This document shows positions 8,460 to 20,990 of a DNA stretch of 64,000 nucleotides, one piece after another. The position numbers were made by a program, and so were the translations under genes. The DNA is from Isoetes taiwanensis. Its lineage: Eukaryota; Streptophyta; Lycopodiopsida; Isoetales; Isoetaceae. The stretch lies in the NCBI GenBank assembly GCA_021234155.1, contig JAJEKV010000030.1:1498901-1562900 (forward strand). The letters run 5' to 3'. The notes beneath the pieces were generated by a model. It saw only the letters and a program-made list of their open reading frames with translations, did not search any database and was not told where the DNA came from. Position 1 is the stretch's first letter; each line of letters starts with the position of its first letter.

Positions 8460-11165
8460 ATGTTGTTCGAAGCCTCGGGGTCCTTCAGCCGAAGCCCCTG
8501 TCGCTCGTGGTCATGTTTCCACTTTGCCTGCTCCTGCTACATGTCCAGCTCCGGCTGCCGTACTTGCCACTGCCCGTCCGCTGTATGCTACTTCCACTCC
8601 TGTTCCCTCACATTCTGCTGCCACAACTTAATTTGCATTCTGCATCTATCGCCATCGAATAGAAATTGTGCCTTTGTGTGGTCTCCTAAAATTGTCAGGG
8701 CTTCCCATAGAAGGGAGATAGTCTCAACTCCATTGTTGCATGTATGGACCTCATCTTCCTTAGGAAGATATGGGAGCATGCAGGGCACATGCTACTCGAC
8801 CTGCTAGGCTACTAGCATTACTCGAACTTCAATAACAGCACAGGAAAGTAGGGGCCCAAGGGAGGGGGAGGGGGAAGGGGAGGGAGGGGAGGTGCTTGCT
8901 CTTACGAACAATCTTAGCACATTCAATCTCCATATACAAGATAGACAGAACTGGTACATGTGGGTACGGGTGCAAAATTCAAATGGCATCCCTCTCTTTT
9001 GGCTGTCTGCATGTAAAAAGTAGCTTCTGTTACACCCATTCGAATGTAGATATGCTGGATCCATATGTAAATCTATATGATGACATAGAACAGCACAAGC
9101 AAGTGTCATAATCCTTGAAAACTTTGATGTACAGACAGGGGTGGAACAACTCATGAAATTTGATCCCTTGGCCGAAGATTTGTTGCAGTTGTACCCTGCA
9201 GAAGTGGCTTAGCCGCGGGCATTAGATGACATCCAAATCATACACTATGATATGCAGGAGAACTAGGGGGTCGATCCAATGTGATGGACTATGTGTTAGT
9301 GACTGAACAGGATATACATGTGGTCAATCACTTCCACATGGGCACGGACAGTAGAGATGGGAAAGTCGACTCGAACCACCTATGTTTGTACCTGCAGCTG
9401 GCTTAGTAGGCTATTTGAACCCCCCGAGTGCGACATCTCCTTGCATTTCTCATCTTCTTTGGATTATGAACATGTAGAGGCTTATGCCTGGATTCTCACA
9501 GATGACCTAGCAGGAATTTTGTAGTTCCTCATGCTAGAGCAACATATGGGCTAATTGATTGATGTACTTGGGACTGCTGTAGAGAGGTTCTTTGAGAGAA
9601 GTGATCCTTGATGAATCTCGAAGACCACAACCTTCCCACACAAACAGTGGTTTGATGTTGGGTGCAAGGAACTCAGATGTTGCCTCTGCCATATTACAAA
9701 TCCTGTTCTATGCCCACACTCGGCCAGACAGCACCACGCTTTTCTCAACACTAAGAAAGCCAGGTACATCGTGGAGCATCAAAGGGAAATGTTTTCCTCT
9801 TGGACCATCACCCCAGGACCTTCTAATGAAGGATGCATCAAAAGCCAATACAGCCTGCAGGGGACATCACTTTCAAGCAGTGAATGCAATATTTGCATAG
9901 CTCTATGGTCCTCAGAGTGCTCGAGCAGCAATACCCCTACAAGAAGGCCCGATACTGAGAGGTGGATGTAGTCCAAGGTTTACAGCATCTTGTGACTTGG
10001 ACTGTATGCAGGCGAAGTTACTCAAGTATGGGCAGGGCTGTCAATAGTACTGGCCCTAACTGCCTTGTTCAACATGACGTTCTAGGAAGGCTTCCTGTCG
10101 TAGTGGACAACTAGCAGGGTTATTTCCATCTACAATGCAGGTGATCAGCACTACCCAACCAGTTACCAAACAATCATCGCCAGTTTGGTGCTTGCAAAAC
10201 TTCTAGCTAGCATTCTCGAGCAATAGTTGACAGGACGGGTAGAGGCAGCAAAAAAGTGGGCCCTCACACAGGCAGGACTCAGGCCCTAAAATTAACAATT
10301 GATCATATCTTTACACTGTGAACTTTGGTTAAAGACAGTAGGAACTGACGACAAGACCTGTATTGTTGTTTTCTTGACTTCGCCAAGGCTTTCAACACTG
10401 TGTCTTGGAAAAAGCTATGGGCGAGATTGCGATAACTGGGGCTCCCTGTGGTCTGCAGAATGTGGTGTACAAACTATATGAGACATGCTCAGGTCTGGTT
10501 GAAACCGACAGATCAACCATTTGTCAATAGTATTTCGGTTCGCCAGGAATGCCCTTTCTTTCCAACACCATTTGGCTCTACGTTGATTAGTTGAAAAGCT
10601 GGCTTGCTGACAATAGGGATGGTGGAGCTCAACTTTTGCACCTCCTGGCTTATGATATGGACCTCCTAGCTTATACCTTGGAGGACATGTAGGATTATCT
10701 AGATGCCTTGAACAAATTCTGCCAGTCCACTGATATGCATGTCAATCTGGAAAGACTAAGGTGGTCCTCATATCATCCTCACGTCAGCCAACATCTTCCT
10801 CATTCAGTTACCAAGGGTAAAACGTGGAGGTGACGCACACCTACAAGTATTTGGAAGTGGAGTTCCCTTCTACAATGCGTGGGGATACTTCCATCTAGTT
10901 ATGAGTGACAGCGGGCTGTAAAGCAAAGTATGCAATGCAGAACAATAATCACAAAGTGGAACTTGTGATTGGGCCCATTAGTCGCACTTGTTTAGGTTTT
11001 TAGTGAAGCCTGTTCTTCTACATGTGGTCGAAATCTGGGGTCTGGTGATGTCCTTGCTATCTTGAATGACTTGGAGTAGGTGCAGAAAGCCTTCTTATCA
11101 TGGGCTCTAGAAGTGAAATCCACAAGCCCATATCAAATTCTACTCAAGATCATGAAACAAGAACA
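8460..11165 (+). pseudogene. Decayed LINE (endonuclease and reverse transcriptase remnants), plus strand
   Basis: Many stops and shifts, but it follows the minus-strand LINE at 38781-42960 block by block. The endonuclease start (8665-8780) matches 42210-42110 reversed. 8990-9110 reads YTHSNVDMLDPYVNLYDDIE against the LINE's YNTHSGVDRLEPYGDLYDD. About 9300-9400 matches the SDHQPLF region. 10030-10240 matches the RT region (KALQEGFPPQWTTSRVVPIY), 10365-10440 the FAKTFDT motif, 10640-10790 the YADD region and 10840-11160 the RT thumb. It begins with a Pro/Ala/Thr-rich segment (8460-8640) resembling a LINE ORF1-to-EN linker. No 3' tail is visible. Confidence 0.85.
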
Positions 11166-14100
11166 AAGGACAGAAGTATGTATACAAAATATGGGAAATG
11201 TGTGTAAATGAAGCTCTCAAAAAATGAAATCAAACATAAGTACATCTGAAGAAAAATCGGAACATGCATTTCGTCCTAAAGCTATTTCATAACGCATTAT
11301 TCGACATGCTAAAGCTCGAGTGATATACGCAAGGTCGAAACATATTCTTCAAGAAGGGTGAGGTAATTTCCCATGGGTTTTCTAATTTTCTCAGCTAGAG
11401 ACTGTCCAAAGATCCGATATACCCCTGGTTAGGCTAGGTTAAATTACCAGTTTTAACTGTTATTACCTTCACACTACAAGTTAAGTTAGTTAAATGATTT
11501 TTTAACGACAAACTCTAACAAACATACCTTTTTAGACAAGACATCATTGTTGACATCCAGTCAAAGCGAAAAAGAATTAAATGTTAACAAGAAATAAATC
11601 ATTTGAACAAGGCCATTTATGACCAGTTAATGATATGGTGGTGCTTGGAGGAATCGCTATGGGAGCAAAAGAAAGAGAGTCTAGAAAGAAAGAAAGAATG
11701 TCTATGCCAAATCTCGTACCCAAATATCCTCTTCAATATTCTGCCATCAAGCAACATCTCCACTATATCCGCAAGGTGCATCACATGGATGATGATAGGT
11801 ACCCTCTTCTCGTGCTTAAATGATATAGAAAAGGAGTCTTTGAATTCATTTTGTACCATTCCAATCCCGATAATAGAATTCATGGACCGAGAATTTGAAT
11901 AGGGAATGGCTCGAAAACTATTGGACCATATATCCCTATAATCAAACTTTAATTTGGATGATGACTATAAATAAGTCGTGATATTTATCATCCCTAATAT
12001 ATTAGTGTCTTTCAGACCACTAATAATAAAAGAACCACCATGGTCTTTCAGCATCAGCTTTTGGTTATAATAGGACCTGTAGAAATATCACTTGTTTTCA
12101 TGTGCATCTGTATTCTATATCATACTCTAAGATTATAATATTAACTTCAAACTCCTACAGACTTATCTTACTTCTTTTCATTCAGTTGGATTATTCCTTG
12201 GAGGTACTAGCTTTATATATGGTCAACAAGTATCCTAGTAATGATTCCTTCTTAGCAAGGTTATCAATCTCACCAAGTGGTTTCAATATGTTGGATGTCT
12301 ATTAACAATCGTGTATAATTTTAGTTACTTCAATGCATTTCCTCCCCAATTGTTGACGCTTAGTTCAACTTGGGGCAATCCTTTCACGAGAAAATCTAGA
12401 AATGCCTTCGAACCCCATTATGGATGTTATCATCCATAAGCCTATCCTACTCGACTATATGATCGTAGCTCCTCCATCTTGCTAGCAGTTCATCCACTTG
12501 TTGCCTTCTTGAACCAGCAATGTAACATTCTTCCGAGTTGCTCGAGACTCTGGGCTCCTCCTCGATGTAGAGGTCAACTTTCTTCATTAGAGGCCTCCCA
12601 TTGTTGGTGGTTTTGATGGCATAGTTGACCACTTGGAATCTTCTTTGTCTTCTCGAAATCCTGAAGGTGGTGGTGTTGCAAAACATCCTCCACGTTGAAT
12701 TCTTCATCTTGACGGCTAAATGATAGCTCTAGATATGATATTATTGTGCCAACTCCATCAATATCTCCCACTTCGAGTCCTTCTCTTGTAGCAGCATGTT
12801 GCCAGATGAGTGTTGAGGCTGTTGATTTCTTCACCCCTTTGAATTGCTCAACATCTCTTTCTTTTGATATGTTACACTATGGGAGGGAGGGAATAATAAG
12901 GGGATATCCATGCAAGGCATATAGCTTATACAATTATAAATACTACTTAAGCTATTAGGTCTCCTTGGTATCTCGCTGCGAGGTGCACACGTACTCTACG
13001 GCAGTGTTGTCGATGTTCCTCCTTGTGCGAAGGTGTTAAAGATCTATATACTTCTATTTGTATGTCATGTTCGTGCCCTGAATAGACTCATTGATATGCT
13101 CTCCAATGTCTCCTGGCTACGGCACAACATGCTTTTGCTTCACCTCTAACTAGGGGTGCGACGGATGTTGATGCTTCGGTGTTCCGGTCTGCTTCCTAAT
13201 CTTGTTCTTGGGCAATTATTCCCCCCCCCCTCCACAATGTCTGAAGATCTTTGAAGTCGTCTCTTGAAGTTGTGCGCAATTCCTTTGGCTAGACTTCTAA
13301 AGAGTTGTTCTCTTCACTCATTGTCCTTCGAATTTTTAATCCTTGGGTTCGCCAAGTTGCATGCAAGTTGCCGTACTCTGATGAGGTTTCTAGTTTAATC
13401 GTCGAGTCCAGTTTGGTTTGCCTAGTTGCTTCTCCATCGAGGTTGCAATCTTGCATGTGGGTCCCCTTGATTTGGATGTTGTTGCGTTCTAATGTGCTAT
13501 GCTGCCTTCTAGTCTTGTGGTACCTTCTAGTTGCACTTGATCACGCTCTATAGTTTTGAACCTCATATTGCATCTAAGGAGGTCGTGGAAGTGCTAACAA
13601 TTCTCCAGCTTCCAGTTTATGGCCTTTGTCCCTCAATACATGTGTGTTTCCCTGGCGAGTAAAGCTTCATGGCTCTCCTCCTTGATTGCTTTGCTGGCAT
13701 GGATGATGGATCCTTATCTACTTAGCTTGACCCTTGAGTTGACGAAGTTTCTGCCTTAGATCTACTCTTGTCCTTGAATAGCTTGGCTATTGTTTTGAAC
13801 TCTCTTTTTGCCGAAGGTGATTTGGTTGCTATCCTTGTCATTAAGGTGTCAAATGCTTCTATCTTGCACGTTGAGGTCTGTCATATCAGAGATACGTTCT
13901 TCTAATTGTTGGTAGGAGTACCTGACGAAGCCCTCACCTAGTTATTGATGTCATATCTCACTGCCGTGGTACCTTTGTAAGCGTATCTCCGTCTAACACG
14001 TATGTCACAAGCATCTCCATCTAACACACATGTCACATGTTGGCTTGAGGTCATGGCCACGATTTCTGAAGATGTCTAGTCGTTCCTCCTCCTATTGTTG

Positions 14101-16580
14101 AGGATACTCATGTCATAAGGTTGTTAGGAGGTAGAGTTGTGTCCCGAAGATTTCGTCGTGCAAAATCTAGATGGTGCAGCGCTAATTATCTTGACATGAC
14201 TGGCATTGTCTCTCATCCTGACATTGTGTTGGACGAGTGATCTTCTACTTGGGCCCACTTCCCGAAGTGTTTGGAGTCAAAGCCTTGCTTGGGCTCTGGT
14301 CATTTCTCCCTCGTACTTGCTCTTCCATTCGAAAACTTGACCTTGGCCTATAGCTGTGCTTCTTTATTTTATCCTTTGGCCGTTGAAATGATGGAGACTC
14401 TCGATCCAAATGCTAAACCCCTAAAACATGACTCTAAACTCATGTTTCTACACTATATGTGTGAGCACTCGAGATCTACAATAGGCATACACACACTTAC
14501 ATTGGGATTTTAATTCATCCACTTTTCTAATTTATATAAGAAGATATGCTTAAATGTTTATACTCCTTTAAAATTTTCCCTCCTTCTATCGCGTTTGATT
14601 CTTCGGTTTTGCTGCATATTCCTCGTTCTGATTGACTCCGGGGTTCGTTGAGGTGCTGCTACTATAGTTGACCATATCTGATCTGAGGTTGTCATCCCAT
14701 GTTGAAAAGAACGTTCCTCGATGTGAACCCTTGAGGGAAAAATGCTCCTTCTTAATGTGTTTATCTGTCATGTGGAGTGCAGTGATAGCTTGGCGTCACT
14801 ACATGCAGTTGTCATTTCAAGGTTGAAGATGTGCAGTGCCATTGATCGCTTGAGTAGGATCATTTGGTTGTTGCAGTCAGGCATTCTGGCATGCCTTCGA
14901 AGCTATGAGATGGCGATCGGTATAAATAGTGTCATTTCTCCACTAGTTGAATTTGTGAGCACGACTTCTGTTGCTTAAACTTTAGCGTTGCGAGATGCCT
15001 CCCCAGTGCCTGAAAGTGTGGTCATCTCCATTGCACATACCATTGCTCCTCTGGGTTGCCTTTGAGAAGTCTGTGAATGTTGGCTAGGTCGGCTCCTCTA
15101 TCCTTTGGGTCCGATCCACTCGAGTCTCCAACTACTTGACTGAAGCACTGAAGTCATCCATCCCTGGGTTTGCAGGCATTTTTGGATCTGGAATTCTTGT
15201 TCGAACTGACTATGCTTCTCCTTGAACTGGCCCCTGATGTTGATATAGGCCTTCAAGTCAGATATGTCCCTCCCCTGATATATGTCTCTTTTCCTTTCTC
15301 CATCATGATCCCCTATTTTTGAAATCGATGAAGTCATTACCGTCTTCCTACTGGTGCAAGGGAGCTAGGAGCTCGTCATGGCTGGACTTGGGTGTTTTGT
15401 AGTTGTCTAGCTTCGTTGCACCTTTTGTTGATGTCCGGTTGAGCTGCTAGGCTGCGAGATCGTGGTGGCCTTCCGCCAATTTCTATATGCTCCTGTGTTG
15501 CTATGAATTGTTGTTTCGACGACAGACTATGCTCTTTAACCCTAATTTGTGATGGTAGGAATATATTTATGCTTTCAAAATTCAGCTTTTAGTCATTTCA
15601 ATAATAGTTTTAATTTGCTTAAATGAGATGCAACGAGTGCTTGACATATTACAGAACAAAGTTTGATTCTTCACTGTTTCTGGTAGGTGTTCATTAGGAC
15701 TAAAGGCTCTGCACATGAAGTAAAGCACATTTCATATGTTGCAAACAACTGACAACTGATGCTTGGAAGAAAAGCATTATCTGGGTTTTATAATGCCCCG
15801 ATACAATTTGATGGAAGGCCAAGCAGCTGTAGATAGCTCTAGATGCAGGTGGTTTTGGCCTTACCAATGTATTGACAAGTGCATTGATGTTTATGGTGTC
15901 ATGCAGGTAACCTATCCTTGACCAGTGACAATGTTATCGACAATTAGTGGCATCAGAAAAATGGGGTCTATTTTGCATGCTCATTTGAATGCTTACATCC
16001 GTTCGACATATTCCTACCTGTATGTTTCTTCCTTGTGTTCTTCCCTTTGAACTCGTGTGCACTGAGTCGGTGAAGGGGTCGAGATCTTCTTTTTGTGAGC
16101 TCATGGATGCGACAGCCGGGTGTTTGACAGTCCCGAAAATTGTTGATGTGGATGATTAACATATGTTTTCCATTCAATGAAGATTACTGATAGGCCGGTG
16201 GTGCCCCGTACTACTCGTTCCGTTGGTAGAGGTGTTTGTGATTGTGCTTCGCTCTCTTGGGTTTGCCTTTTCACTCTCTTCCCTTCATTTGTCAGTACAT
16301 CGCCTGGGTCTTCAATGTCTTCAAGAAGTTGTGCATCTTGCTCTTCTGTAGCTCTAGCCTCGTAATCCAAAGCTCATATATCCTAGAGTCTAAAGGTTCA
16401 AAGGTTCTCCTACAATATTCTGGGCTTTATAAGCAAGCAAGATGGTTCAGGTAGTATTAATAGAGACATACATATAGCCTTCAAGTCTATGGATATTAGG
16501 ATATGTGGTCTTGGCATGAATTGAGCTTTGTTTTACAAAGGCTTCATGATGTTTGGGACATACTCTAAGATCCTAAAAAG
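11166..16580. other. No gene seen; degenerate, probably old repeat sequence
   Basis: 11166-12960 is AT-rich with only short chance ORFs. 12961-15560 is less AT-rich and reads like decayed coding sequence on the minus strand (charged peptides such as 16370-16101 reversed, EEQDAQLLEDIEDPGDVLTN). It may be internal sequence of the minus-strand LTR element whose LTR lies at 17796-19323, but I could not find gag, RT or integrase motifs. A C-run lies at 13220-13230. Confidence 0.3.
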
Positions 16581-16583
16581 GGG

Positions 16584-16607
16584 TTTTTTTTTTTTTTTTT
16601 TTTTTTT
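16584..16607. repeat. Poly(T) tract, 24 T
   Basis: A pure T run, equal to a poly(A) run on the minus strand. It could mark the 3' end of a minus-strand retroposed copy, but I cannot identify that copy. Confidence 0.7.
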
Positions 16608-17073
16608 GGGGGCTCCAATACTCTACACATGGAGTGACTTGGGCATCTTTAGACTCTAGCTTCTTTCTAGATATCCTAGCAATAGGGAGTGTCAACGTGG
16701 TAGCTAAGTCAAATTCTATTGGAAAGACAACAGAGTTAGGTCAAGGTTTATGCCTTTGGCGTGAGAAGAGGTGATGTACCAACACTTGAACTTGTGTTGC
16801 TATGCTGAGGGTCTAGATGACTATAACAAAGGAATGTTCTTGAGCACTTCTATCCAGGAGTAAGGCATCAACTTTGATCTGAGAGAAGGATTTGCGAGGT
16901 CCCAATGGGGTATTACTTCTATTTCTAAACAAACCCTATTTTGGAAAAAATTATATTTTGAACAATTTTGATCATTTTAAGGTGGTTTTTAGCCTAATTT
17001 GAGGTCATAAATGGATTCTAGACTGTCTAACGGTCCTATTGCAACAAATTTCAGGCAATTTGGAGTGGTCTAG

Positions 17074-17554
17074 CTCACATAGTGCGCCAAAGGAAGGGAG
17101 CAATTTTAGATAGAGCTCCAGGCGCACTCTGTAAGTGGTGGCCACCTGTTTAGGTCCTAGATAACTCCAAAATCTTGATATGAGGGCATTTTCCTGCTTT
17201 ATTCGATGAGGAGAGTCGGAATTCATCTTTACTTTCCAGTTTTGGGTTCATTTTGATACAATTTGGAGGTCAAGTACTTACACAGTGCGCCAGAGGAAGG
17301 GAGCTAAATTTTAGGTAGGGCCCCAGGCACATTCTATGAGTAGTCACCTATTCTTGACTCTATTTTATGTTTTCTAGACACTTTCTTAGGGGTATGATAG
17401 ATTTTTCTAGCTTAATGTTTTATTTTAAGCCTCCTTATACTATCAAATTACTCTAATGATCTATATTTCTTGGTGATCTATGGTCAAATACTCACACAGT
17501 GCGCGAGAGCCCCGAGCTAAATTCTAGCTAAGGCCCCAGACGCACTCTGTGAGT
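17074..17554. repeat. Three spaced imperfect hairpin repeats, about 200-bp period
   Basis: Units lie at 17074-17135, 17275-17342 and 17490-17554. Each reads roughly CTCACACAGTGCGCC, then a purine-rich loop with gagctaaatttta, then GGCGCACTCTGTGAG, so its ends pair (one or two mismatches in each unit). The intervening ~140 bp are unlike each other. They lie 240-720 bp inside the minus-strand element, on the leader side of its PBS, so they may be in its 5' untranslated RNA. Confidence 0.6.
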
Positions 17555-17782
17555 AGTCACCCTCTAGTGGCCAATTTTTTTTAAGTTTTACTAGAATTTC
17601 ATACTTACTTTTGCTAACTAATTCTTTTGCTTAGTTCTTTTACACTACTGATGGAAAAAAAATTCCTCCTTCCCGTTTCCCGAGGTTCATGCTTGGGGAT
17701 TTCAACTCCAAGACTGAAGATCTAGACTGTTAGTACTACTAAGAAAATGGCCAGTGCTCGATCGTAGTCCTCTAATATCATT

Positions 17783-17794
17783 GCTGTGATACCA
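17783..17794 (-). promoter_or_regulatory. Primer-binding site, tRNA-iMet type
   Basis: Read on the minus strand the bases are TGGTATCACAGC, one mismatch from the initiator-Met site TGGTATCAGAGC. They lie one base after the CGTCACA end of the minus-strand LTR. This shows that 17796-19323 is a 5' LTR of an element whose internal region runs to lower coordinates. Confidence 0.75.
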
Positions 17795-17795
17795 T

Positions 17796-19323
17796 TGTGA
17801 CGTCCCCTTCTCGTATATGATGCTCCCATCGTACAAAACCAGAGTTCATTTCTCCTGTCATTGCCCTTGCTGACATGAGGCCATCCACCTAACATCAGAT
17901 CCCTGCTAACAGACAAGAATCAAATGGGGAAGAATGGACGTGTCATTCATCCTGTCTCCCTCGGGACCTACCTAGCTATGGAAGCACATCAAACATGAGC
18001 ACATTGCATTAAATTAACATACATATCCACCTCGAAGGGTGGCTCATCATAACATAATATCTGTAACAACAACATCAATAACGTCAACATAAGGGGAATT
18101 CTACCCAAGACTCAGATTCATGGGGATCGACTGACGGCTTTGGTCTCCAGAAGTCAATGCAGACAGAATTCATGGCAAATAGATTGGGCTGGCATAGGAA
18201 TATGGCCGTTGGGTATTCCACTCCATCTGCCCCTCTTATGCATACTGTTGATAAGTTTTGGAGCCTGACCATAGCCTGCCGGGTGCATAGCCAAAAGGCC
18301 TACTACTGGGTTATATCTCCCCAGTTCCTGATGAGGCAGGAAGAGATCACTCCGTGCATGCCAGTTACAGGCAGGCTAGAGAGCCACTGCTCGTCTATGA
18401 CTTCAATCCTATTGAAGGTGACGCATCACCCAAGAGGTGTCGAGCCCATACCTTGCCCACACTCAGTGGCAAGCTATTAAGCCTAGCCCACAGTGTTCCC
18501 TGGTAAGCTTTACACACCAGAGGGATCAACTGTAGCCAGACAAGTCTTCCTTGTCAGCCGGTCTAGCTCCGCCACCCAGAGCCAGACGTGCTCTTATGCA
18601 CAGGCCACATTAATTGGGAATTAATGAGGCTATCTAGGTACGTCATCTACTAAGGCTGTCAGGGTCTCTACCCCCCCTTCCCAATACACAGGAGAGCGCA
18701 CAGAGATAGAACATCATCATCCATAGAATTGAAATATACAATAACATCTAATCTATCTATCTAAATATATGTGGTTAGCTTCCTTCATTAGAGGCTGAGA
18801 TCTAAGGATATAGAGGTCCTCTAAGGCTAAGAAAAGATGCAAACTCGGCCTAATGCTGGTCGAAAAGTCGGCATTGATCTACGTACCAGATCCTTGGCCC
18901 TTCCCAACTCCTCGGAAGGTGTCCATGCTCTCAAACTGGTCTGAGACGGTTGAATTTGGGCAATCTGTTGGGCAATGCGAGCTTCACGGTGGCTGGTAAG
19001 GCAGACTAGATCTGGAGCTTGGGCAATATACGCTTCTGAGGCTGGAATCCGAAAAGGAAACACCTTTAGGTTCCTGCCTCTTTATGCCCACATTTTAGAG
19101 TTAGGGTCTAATGGGCCATATGGCTCATATGAAGTATTGCCATGTGGCAATATAGGATATATTCACATGTTGCATAACATGTGCAATATAATGGGTTCCA
19201 ATGGTTGTGCCCATGGTACAACCCTTTACGGTTGCCGTGTACATGTCGTCGTAGTCGACATGTATTAGTGACATGGTAGTATAATATATGTATTTATACC
19301 ATATATTATGCTGGAACGTCACA
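17796..19323 (-). repeat. 5' LTR of a minus-strand LTR retrotransposon (1528 bp)
   Basis: On the minus strand it starts TGTGACGTTCCAGC at 19323 and ends CGTCACA at 17796. Its first 60 bases resemble the start of the LTR at 4837 (TATA-rich TATAAATA segment), and 18400-18700 resembles 5460-5720. It is thus the same broad family as the H3-carrying element but well diverged. The flanking pentamers (ACCAT and GGCTA) do not match, as expected for an LTR bordered internally by a PBS. I found no matching 3' LTR. Confidence 0.8.
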
Positions 19324-19324
19324 G

Positions 19325-19420
19325 GCTAGGGACGAAGGCGCTAGAGAGAAAATGTGGACGTAGGCACTAGGGAGAGAATGTGGATGCAGACGCTAGGGAG
19401 GCAGGTGCTAGGGACAAAGA
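19325..19420. repeat. Tandem repeat, about 26-bp unit, 3-4 copies
   Basis: Units follow the pattern GGACGNAGGCNCTAGGGAGAG plus AATGT. They start directly at the outer LTR edge. The last unit is shortened. Confidence 0.7.
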
Positions 19421-20909
19421 ACAACATACGAGCATATTGTAGAAGAAAGAGTATTTATGGCATTTTCTATTGCTACATTTTGAATAGACCCAATCCCAAC
19501 CATCAGTTCAAGAACTGTTTGTGATGGCCTCTAAACCATCTCTCTTTCCTAAATGTAGGGGCATCAATATAGAGAAATGTTCACAGAGGTCACCTTCGCC
19601 ATGATAAATATTTTGAAAAAGTAAATCCAATGCATTATTGGTATGTTAATGTCATATCGTTGATGTGTATTAGGTGAATTTATAATATTCATCCATATAT
19701 CCACATCATTAAACATAATAATTGCAAAAGGTGTGGGTACTTGATCCTCGATATGGACATTTTTGTATGAGTATATGTGTCAATAGTATAGTCATTTTAG
19801 GCTTCTTGTTGATTGCATCCCTAGTTCCTAAGCTCCACCTTGAGAAGGCCCTCACATTGCTTGCATTTCCCTGGCTATGGTTAAACTTCTTAGTTTAAGT
19901 CTAGAATGGTCAGGAATGTGCCTCCCTTGGCTATGGTAAAATTTATTAGTTTAAGTTTGGATGTTTCATATTCTACATGTAAAAGTCGAGTTTTGTGTTT
20001 GTTCAAATGTGGTGTGATTCTCTCTTGTTATTTGATGCATGCAAAGTTGTTGTGTTGATTCATCATGCATGCAGAGAAGGATTGCTACTCTAGGACAGTT
20101 AGATCCCCGGCTTGAGATTACAAGATGAATTTAAGTAGTGTGCTCTTAGTCTAGAGGCCTTGAACCCATTTAGGTCCCAAGTCAAACCCACCTGCCAATG
20201 TGATCTGAATATCTTCCCTGGAGGATTTGATCATATGTGATAGCATTATATGAGGTAAGTCTTAGCATGGTAGAAGATTCTGACAATAATCAATAGATCC
20301 TAGGCCTAACTCTACATGAAAGCATTTATGGATCGGATGGAGGTTCTACCAGAGGGATTAGTCTGTCGTGATCATGCATGCAAGATTACCAATGTGGCTA
20401 TTGAATTGTACATTGATTGATACCTCTGATGCCATGCTCAGATTGGGTCATCTGGCTCCTTTAAGGGCTCTCAAACTAGATGATACCCAGACGTATTGAG
20501 GCAGTACTATGGGCTCTGTGTGAGCGCTATGGTCTCCTAGCCTAATGTCTTATCTTATATGAGATATAATGGACCTTGCACAGGGCTTAGTAGAGGGGCA
20601 GACAAATGTGGAACCGTAGCCATTATGCATTTAAACGATCATCCTTGTCACAGTAACACTTCTTGTCTTTTTAGGAAAGGACGCGAGCCTCAGTAACCAA
20701 CATCTTCCTTAATTGGGGTCTAACATGTAAGGTAGAGTATTTTATCATCATAAGTGTATATGAAGATAAGGCTATATCCCTTGTATATCAGCTTATATCT
20801 TTCCATTGGCTGGAAAAGTGAGTGAGTGCAACTCTCATCAGATGTAGTATGTGCTAAGAATGAAAGTCGATGAATCTGTGTCTAAGAATGAAGTGTCATA
20901 TGTCCTATA
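19421..20909. other. No gene seen
   Basis: AT-rich sequence without supported ORFs. A diverged direct repeat (ctggctatggttaaa...cttagtttaagt) occurs at about 19870-19905 and 19925-19960. 19573-19612 resembles the flanks of the GC-rich palindrome at 36408-36450 (AGAGAAATGTTC ... CCTT ... GATAAAT) but has lost the pairing. Confidence 0.4.
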
Positions 20910-20942
20910 AGTAACTAATTAACTAACTAGTTAGCTAGCTAG

Positions 20943-20989
<47 letters not shown>

Positions 20990-20990
20990 C
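20910..20990. repeat. (AACT)n microsatellite with palindromic centre
   Basis: Runs of CTAA on one side and GTTA/GCTA near 20926-20942 meet, so the left part can fold on itself (ACTAACTAGTTAGCT). Confidence 0.85.

Noticed and set aside
11603-11902. ORF pair in opposite strands as a gene
   Set aside because: Both strands are open over the same AT-rich stretch, a composition effect, with no recognisable motif.
12447-16370. Coding gene on the minus strand
   Set aside because: Short charged ORFs (such as 12834-12574 and 16370-16101) lack family motifs, ordered domains and splice logic. Possibly decayed transposon.
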